Shown here piece by piece: positions 58,300 through 64,000 of a stretch of 64,000 nt of DNA (positions are counted from its first letter, which is position 1; every line of letters begins with the position of its first letter). The DNA is from Boothiomyces macroporosus. Its lineage: Eukaryota > Chytridiomycota > Chytridiomycetes > Rhizophydiales > Terramycetaceae. Below the pieces are notes generated by a model. The model searched no databases. It was not told the origin of the DNA and was given only the letters and a program-made list of their open reading frames with translations. The position numbers and the translations under genes are program-made. The DNA lies in the NCBI GenBank assembly GCA_027604185.1, contig JADGKB010000024.1, positions 62,001-126,000 of the forward strand, read 5' to 3'.

Positions 58300-60556
58300 A
58301 TGCTGTCGCTGATTTCAAAAACACTGCTCAGGCTACCGGGCTCTCTGGTGAATATTTCATTCATTCATACGGTAAAGAAGCCTTGGAGACCTAGTAAAAT
58401 GGTGGGCAAGTTCAAGCCAATCAAACCCAGCATTAAACCAAAACCCATAAAAAAAATTCAAAAGCCTAGGATTCCACAGTTGTCCAAAAAGAAGCAAATT
58501 GAAATTGGGCTTCGAAAGATCAGGAGCGGAGATGAAAACAAGTTGGAAATTTTCAAGAGTATTCTTCCGTTATTCAACCGCATTCCAGATTCCCTGGTGA
58601 ACTTGGTCAATGAACATCCAGATTTAGGAATTGAACTTGTTAAATATCAATTAGAAAGCAAGAAACTAAAGAATTTGGATTATATCAACGTGGTTATATC
58701 TGCACAGGACACACTTGTTTTTTCGGAATATGTGAATTACATGGTTGCAAACAACTTGTCAGTTGCGCCATCTAAATACTCTAAAATATTGCTCCATATA
58801 TTGGGAAGCGCAAAGGATGAAGAGACTTCCAGACTTTTTCTGTCTGAGCTAAAACGCTTAGCACCAGTAGTTGAAGCCGCAAACGACAAGCTCAAAGATT
58901 ACTTTGTCAAGTGGGCTACTTTACTTGCATTAGATTCCCTAGAATCAGTTTTATCGGAAAGGCACTCCTATATTGGACATGGGAGTTTAGCACAGAATCA
59001 CAAATTGTATACAATGAAGATTTCCGGAGATGTTAGGAACAATGATATTCTAAAGTTGAAAAGCGATACTCAAGATATTATAGCAATGGTAGAAAAGAAA
59101 GTCTTTGACACGGTTCATTTGAAACTGTTTGGAAATCCATCACAGCTTGAAAATTGGAAAGTGTTTAACGTTCAGTCGTTAACTGCATATCAAGGTTGTA
59201 TGGAGGCTTTGGAAATTTTTGCAAAAAAAGGTCCAGAATGCACGAAAGCTTATGATATCCTGATGTCTGATCATTATGTTCCCAAGAAAGAAGTAATGAT
59301 TACCATACCACCAAGAGTATTGAACGAGTCTCAAGTATTCCTAATTTAACACAATAGGTTAAAGCAATTATGGGTGTAATAGATCGGCCGGTATCTCTCA
59401 TTCAAGGACCACCTGGAACTGGAAAAACATTTACTTTGGTTAGATTAATCAAAAATCTGGTGAAAAAGTACGGTCCTGGCTCGGTAATGGTGGTTGCGCC
59501 TACTAATGCGGCAACTGATAATATCGTTCAATACTGTTTAGATGAAGGATTGTCTGTAGCAAGATGTGGTGACAATTCATCGATCAGACCAGATTTTATA
59601 AAGTATTCGCTAGATTATAACGTTGAAGACCCATATACAAATTTCGGTCAAGCATTAGGATTTCTTCGTAGAAAACAAGTCATCTGTTCAACGGTAAATA
59701 GCGCTTCCAGTCGCATGCTGTCTGCTCTGAACTTTAAATACGTTATCATTGACGAAGCATCACAGGTAACCGAGCCTATGGCATTGATTCCTATTGTCAA
59801 GAATACTCAATCGATTGTCCTAGTTGGTGATCATCAACAATTACCTCCAACAGTTAATTATTGGGCCAGTCTAGAAGGATTTTCCGAATCACTATTCAGC
59901 AGACTAGCAAAGCATGTCGAGCCTTACCTGCTGGATACTCAGTATAGGTCTCATCCTCTAATAATGCAAATCTCTTCTGAATTGTTCTACAATGGAGAAT
60001 TGAAATCTGGTGTAAAGGCTGCTGACAGGCAACCACCTGTAGGCTTTCCATGGCCAGAGGACAAGAAGCATGGAAAACTGCCTGTTGCATTTGTAAACTC
60101 TCACCATAAAGAAGATTCGAATGGTGAAGGGGTTTCCAAGACCAACAAAGAAGAAGCAAATACGACTATCAAGATATTAAAGAATTTGCTTAAAAAAGAA
60201 TTAACCCAAGCAGATATTGGGGTTATCTCTCCTTATGCAGGCCAAAATAGAATACTAAAGCAAATGCTCCAAAGAGAAAAGTTGGACAAAATTGAGCTAA
60301 ATTCTGTAGACGGCTTCCAAGTAATTCTTACTCACATTAGGGACGAGAGAAACAAGTTATACTATTTTCAGCTACGAGGTCTAATGACAACAATAACCTG
60401 GGCTTTCTAACGGACCATCGACGATTTAACGTGATGCACACTAGAGCTAGAAGAGGATTGATTGTAGTCGGCAATCGAAAAACACTGAGAGGTAATTTTA
60501 CATGGCGAAAGTGGTTGGAATGGATAGACAAGCATAAACTTGAAGTGCGCATATAA
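58300..60556 (+). CDS. UPF1-like SF1B helicase with mitochondrial leader
   Basis: The N-terminus (MLSLISKTLLRLPGSLVNIS...RPSK) is basic and amphipathic, suggesting import into mitochondria. An N-terminal ~330-residue region is unlike known domains. The helicase core has LIQGPPGTGKTFTLVRLIKN (Walker A), VVAPTNAATDNI, VIIDEASQVTEP (DEAS, motif II), VGDHQQLPPTV (III), DTQYRSHPLI (IV), GVISPYAGQ, NSVDGFQGREKQVILFSATR (V) and RRFNVMHTRARRGLIVVGN (VI), as in UPF1/SMUBP2. Introns: 59335-59357 (23 nt) and 60321-60340 (20 nt). The product is 737 aa. Confidence 0.92.
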
Positions 60557-60950
60557 TATAATTTATTCATTGTCTTTGAGGTCTCTACTTCTGCACCCCA
60601 ACACAATTGAGCCAAATTAGTCCTTGAAGTACCTTTGTTTGGCTTTGAAGGTTATCTTCTATCGCCACCAGAACACGTTGGGCTAATTCTCTCAGGGACA
60701 TTTAGTTTGACAGTTGCTTTCCAACAAGGTGATTAGGTGACAATGATGAAAAGAACAATAATATTAATCTCTATTTCGGAATCGTCTCCTCGACTAGCCA
60801 TTATGTAAGAGTGAGGTGCTTGAATTACCAGAGAAACACAATTCCCAACACCTGTTTCATGGCAGGTTCCTGGCTAATGACGACACGGAACTAGATGGAC
60901 TATAAAAGTTGAGTAAAGGAGAAGAGGTCAGCTACAAAAACAGATTAGAA
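60557..60950 (+). promoter_or_regulatory. Intergenic region with TATA element before the His/Thr-rich surface gene
   Basis: 394 bp without a gene. TATAAAAG at 60901-60908 lies about 43-50 bp before the ATG at 60951. Nothing else is recognised. Confidence 0.45.
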
Positions 60951-61598
60951 ATGTTCAAATCAATTGTATATTTAACCGCTGCCTGCTTATCTGCCCCAAC
61001 TTCATACGATTATCATTCTGGTGGAACTTCTGTTGAAGTTGATGTCCAAGTGTCTCAAGGAAAAGACTATGGGTATGAACACGAATCTCACCATCACAAG
61101 CACCATCACTCTACAGAGAATAAGGGATACAACTCTAATGACTATGGGCATAACAGCTATGGTTCAAGCTATGGTAGCGAGGGTTACAATAATGAAAATG
61201 TCAATGTCAACGTTGAAGTAGATATCAATGCTGGTTCCAACTATCACGGATACTATGAAAGCACCGTCTCTGCAACTACTGTTGCATGTATGGCTACCGC
61301 AACTACTACCACTGATACTACAACTGTTGATACTACCACACTCGCATATGTTGCAATCCAAACTACAGTAGTCGATACTACAACCACTGTAGAAACAACT
61401 ACCACAGACGCTGCAGTTATCGAAACCACTCAAGGATACTTTACTCCAACGATGAATAGCTACTTTACGCCAACTGTTGATGCTGCTATTGCAATTACCA
61501 CAACTGCATCTTACGGATCCAACATCATTTCTGCTGCAACTACCAGCACTTTCTCAATGGCCGGTATTCTATTTTTACTTGTTACTACCAGTATTTAA
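60951..61598 (+). CDS. Surface protein, family B (His-rich, Thr-rich, GPI-type tail)
   Basis: Starts MFKSIVYLTAACLSAPTS (signal peptide). A His-rich segment follows (ESHHHKHHHSTE), then Ser/Tyr/Gly/Asn repeats, a Val/Asn segment (VNVNVEVDIN), a Thr-rich mucin-like block, YFTPTVDAAIAITTTASYGS, NIIS, and a hydrophobic end (MAGILFLLVTTSI) suited to a GPI signal. 215 aa from the ATG at 60951, no intron. Shares start, His-rich region and C-terminal module with the next gene. Function unknown. Confidence 0.75.
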   Translation: MFKSIVYLTAACLSAPTSYDYHSGGTSVEVDVQVSQGKDYGYEHESHHHKHHHSTENKGYNSNDYGHNSYGSSYGSEGYNNENVNVNVEVDINAGSNYHGYYESTVSATTVACMATATTTTDTTTVDTTTLAYVAIQTTVVDTTTTVETTTTDAAVIETTQGYFTPTMNSYFTPTVDAAIAITTTASYGSNIISAATTSTFSMAGILFLLVTTSI

Positions 61599-62062
61599 CT
61601 GTTAAATAAAATTGTGTGCTATTCTCAAAAACTCATTATTTTTAAAAAGGAAATGGGACTCGATTACTGTGGTGGAAATCTATGGAGTAATTGCCCACCA
61701 ACTAAATCAAACCAAGGGCTCTTTTGTATCATTTGTACCTCGAATTATCCCATCATCTTGGGCTAGTTTCCAAGGACGCCGCATCCCAACTTTACCTCCC
61801 TCAAAGTGGTGAAACAACTGAAAAAAAGTGAAAATTGAGTACACACATAGAAAGGTTGAAACCTCTGGAATTTCTAAGGGAAATCTTCAACCATACAGAA
61901 AAGATTAAACCAGAGATTCCTAATTTGAATTTTTGGACGAAACCCCAGCCAGTGAACTCTTGAAGATTCACAACGAGCCTAAAGAGTCAAGCCAATGTCT
62001 GAGCCTGCGCTGTGCTGGTGGACAATATATAAACGTCCAAGATCTTGGTTAGGCAGTAAAAA
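61599..62062 (+). promoter_or_regulatory. Intergenic region with TATA element before the second family B gene
   Basis: 464 bp without a supported gene. TATATAAA at 62026-62033 lies about 30-37 bp before the ATG at 62063. Confidence 0.5.
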
Positions 62063-62833
62063 ATGTTCAAAGCTGCAATTTTGTGCTCGCTTGTTATTGC
62101 CCTTCCACATATGAAGAAACATGATATGAACAAGCATATGCAACACGGGGAAAACATGGATCACGGAAATAGACATAAACATCATAAACAAGAAAGATTG
62201 CCATGCACTACAGAAGTTCCTACTACTACTGTTCCATGCGAACAAGCCAAAACTACCACAACTGTTCCTTGTGAACAGCCAACAACCACAACTGTTCCTT
62301 GTGAACAGCCAACAACCACAACTGTTCCTTGTGAACAGCCAACAACTACCACAACTGTTCCATGCATGACCACCACCACAACTACTCAACCATGTCAACA
62401 GGCAACTACCACAACTGATATACCTGTGGTGGTGCAAACCACTGTCCCATGTATGACCACCACTGTTGATATTCCTGTAATTACCACCACCCCATGTATG
62501 GAAACCACCCAACCGCCAGTGTACCAACCTCCAGTTTACCAAACCCCACCAGTTGTTCAAACTACTGATATCCCAGTAATTGCAACTACTCCATGTATGG
62601 AAACGACCCAACCACCAGTGTACCAACCTCCAGTTTACCAAACCCCACCGGTAATCATGACCACCGACGCACCAATAATTCAAACTCCACAAGCTACCCC
62701 TTATGCTGCATTCACCCCAACTGCTGATGCTGCAGTTGTAGCAACTACCACTCCACCCTACGGTGGAAATATTATTTCAAGCTCAATTGATGCCAAAGCA
62801 AGTTTAGCATTCCTCGTAATGTTAATGCTATAA
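62063..62833 (+). CDS. Surface protein, family B (Thr/Pro/Cys repeats, GPI-type tail)
   Basis: Signal peptide (MFKAAILCSLVIALP), a His/Met/Lys-rich segment (HMKKHDMNKHMQHGENMDHG), then TTTVPCEQP-type decapeptide repeats with regularly spaced cysteines, and two long copies of PCMETTQPPVYQPPVYQTPP. It ends with AAFTPTADAAVVATTTPPYG, GNIIS and a hydrophobic tail (LAFLVMLML). 256 aa, no intron. The C-terminal TP..DAA...TT...YG.NIIS module is shared with the 60951 protein. Likely wall- or membrane-anchored; His and Cys could bind metal, which is inference. Confidence 0.77.
   Translation: MFKAAILCSLVIALPHMKKHDMNKHMQHGENMDHGNRHKHHKQERLPCTTEVPTTTVPCEQAKTTTTVPCEQPTTTTVPCEQPTTTTVPCEQPTTTTTVPCMTTTTTTQPCQQATTTTDIPVVVQTTVPCMTTTVDIPVITTTPCMETTQPPVYQPPVYQTPPVVQTTDIPVIATTPCMETTQPPVYQPPVYQTPPVIMTTDAPIIQTPQATPYAAFTPTADAAVVATTTPPYGGNIISSSIDAKASLAFLVMLML
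62251..62340 (+). repeat. Three 30-bp tandem units inside the family B gene
   Basis: 62281-62310 and 62311-62340 are identical (AACAACCACAACTGTTCCTT plus GTGAACAGCC). 62251-62280 differs by a few bases. They encode TTTVPCEQP-type decapeptides. Confidence 0.92.
62490..62660 (+). repeat. Long direct duplication inside the family B gene
   Basis: About 62490-62555 and 62591-62656 are nearly identical and encode PCMETTQPPVYQPPVYQTPP twice. They differ at a few third positions, so this is an older duplication than the 30-bp units. Confidence 0.85.
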
Positions 62834-62858
62834 GTTAATAAATCTGTAAATGTTTTAT

Positions 62859-64000
62859 TTAATCTCTATCATTATAATTCCTAATTTTCCTCTTAATTTT
62901 AACATTACGATCTTCAGTCTTTTTTTCTGCCAGTTTGGATTCTAGGAATTTCAATCGATTGTTTTCTTCCAACAGAACACTCTTTTCTTTTACTACTTTT
63001 TTGTATTCATTCAAGAGTAGATTGAATTTATCACGAACGTGGTCTCTCGGATAATTCAACTGCTCGATATCCACTCGCATTTGGTGTATTATTGATTTCA
63101 ATTCACTGTTTTCGTTGACTAGAACGTATTCAGACTCTTTAGATTCATTTTTCATTTGATCAATCTATATTAAATGCAATTACCACTTGTTTCTGCATAT
63201 TTATTTCCAAGAGTAATTGATCTATTCTTGACTCTAATGATTTCACTCTACTTGTTGAATTGTCAACTTTGCTGTTTTTGAATTCTAATTCTGTCTCTAA
63301 TTGCTTTGTATAATGGCTCAATTCAGTAAATGAGCTTTCTAATTTCGACTTTTCATTCAATGCAGCATCTAGTCTGCTTTTTAATTCAACAATTTCTTGT
63401 TTTTGGGAATCCACCGTAATTGAAAATTCTTTTTTGCAACTGGATAGCTCTTTTGAATGAGTTAACTTTAACTGATTCAAATACAAGTCTTTGGCACTAC
63501 GCTCATTCACAATAGTTGCCATTTTCGATTGCAAATCATCAATTTCAGTTTCATATTTTGCTACCAGTTTTTGTTTTTCTATTTCAAACGTATCCCCTAG
63601 TTCTAAAATATTCTTTTCAAAATCTTTTTTTAATTCTTGTATCTCTATTTGATGATTACTAATTTGCAATAACTGACTTTGAATCTCTCTTTGATACTCT
63701 AAATTTTGGGCACTGAGAGCTTTCTTTTCTCGAACTGTTCTATTCAAATCTTGCAAAAGATTATTTCTCTCTTTCACATACTCTTTTCTTTGCAAGTCAT
63801 TGTAATCCCTTTCTTGCTCAATAGTATTTTGTAATTCCAGAATTTTTTCATTTATAATCTGACGTTCATCTGCATATTGCCATTTGGTATCCCTCAAACA
63901 AGATTCAAGATTTCTAGAGTTAACAACTGTCTTTTTAAAAACAAGCGATAAAACTTACTTTATGGTATTTGAAGCATCCAGTAACCTTGATTCAATATTT
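62859..64000 (-). CDS. Coiled-coil protein, 5' end beyond the right edge
   Basis: Almost entirely heptad-like sequence rich in Glu/Lys/Gln/Leu: ESRLLDASNTIKNLESCLRD, KWQYADERQIINEKILELQN, RTVREKKALSAQNLEYQREI, VDIEQLNYPRDHVRDKFNLL, ending KIKRKIRNYNDRD. Introns: 63165-63183 (19 nt) and 63914-63958 (45 nt, long class). At least 358 residues are visible. No globular domain is seen. Candidates include centrosomal, basal-body or flagellar coiled-coil proteins, but the family cannot be assigned. Confidence 0.8.

Noticed and set aside
61979..62692. 237-aa Trp/Gly/Cys-rich minus ORF opposite the family B gene
   Set aside because: Shadow of Thr/Pro-rich repeats. The plus frame has signal peptide, tail and paralogue.

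Overview
This window is nuclear DNA from a eukaryote with an extremely compact, intron-dense, AT-rich genome. About 43 genes fill 64 kb. Most are cut by introns of only 18-25 nt, and I resolved about 125 of them by frame and protein-family continuity. The standard genetic code is used. A fungus-like cell-wall and metabolic set (chitin synthase, OPT oligopeptide transporter, MET22/HAL2, HAL5-type kinase, Thr/Pro-rich surface proteins) sits beside flagellar genes (IFT22, TTLL1, a SPATA4-type CH-domain protein). That mix suggests a zoosporic fungus or a near relative (chytrid-, aphelid- or rozellid-like). I cannot place it more exactly. No tRNA, rRNA, transposon, CRISPR array or viral element was recognised.

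Layout. 1-10.8 kb: end of an unknown gene, MET22, OXR1 (TLDc), SmD1, CAF-1 subunit CAC2 divergent from DNA primase PRI1, IFT22, ATE1, VMS1/ANKZF1 divergent from RPAP3. 10.8-23.2 kb: chitin synthase, GCN5 divergent from SDHAF3, SCM3/HJURP divergent from a p24 cargo receptor, QNG1 divergent from queuine tRNA-ribosyltransferase, VPS26, a HAL5-like kinase, cystathionine gamma-lyase. 23.5-36.8 kb: SEC24, an aldo-keto reductase, an RRM protein, SPATA4-like, HSP90, a RING1-type E3 ligase, and a glutamyl-tRNA synthetase fused to an EMAP-II/Arc1 tRNA-binding domain. 37.9-51.7 kb: OPT transporter, DUF1275 membrane protein, secreted Pro/Thr-rich protein, TBP, TTLL1, an unknown gene, condensin BRN1/NCAPH, RNA polymerase II CTD phosphatase FCP1, GPI transamidase subunit GAA1. 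51.7-64 kb: SAK1/CaMKK-like kinase, a large secreted repeat protein, RasGEF-PH (RALGPS-like), a mitochondrially targeted UPF1-like helicase, two surface proteins with GPI-type tails, and a coiled-coil protein cut by the right edge.

Genome logic. Divergent start codons lie 5, 9, 11, 22 and 33 bp apart, so several gene pairs must share one tiny promoter that overlaps coding sequence or transcripts. Two of these pairs are functionally matched: queuosine salvage (QNG1 with TGT) and chromatin replication (CAC2 with PRI1). In contrast, the transporter and the intronless secreted/surface genes have long upstream regions with a TATA element about 30-50 bp before the start codon. Introns fall into two size classes (18-25 nt and about 44-47 nt). 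They usually start GTA and have a TTAAY/CTAAC-like branch motif only a few bases before the 3' AG. At least three begin with GC.
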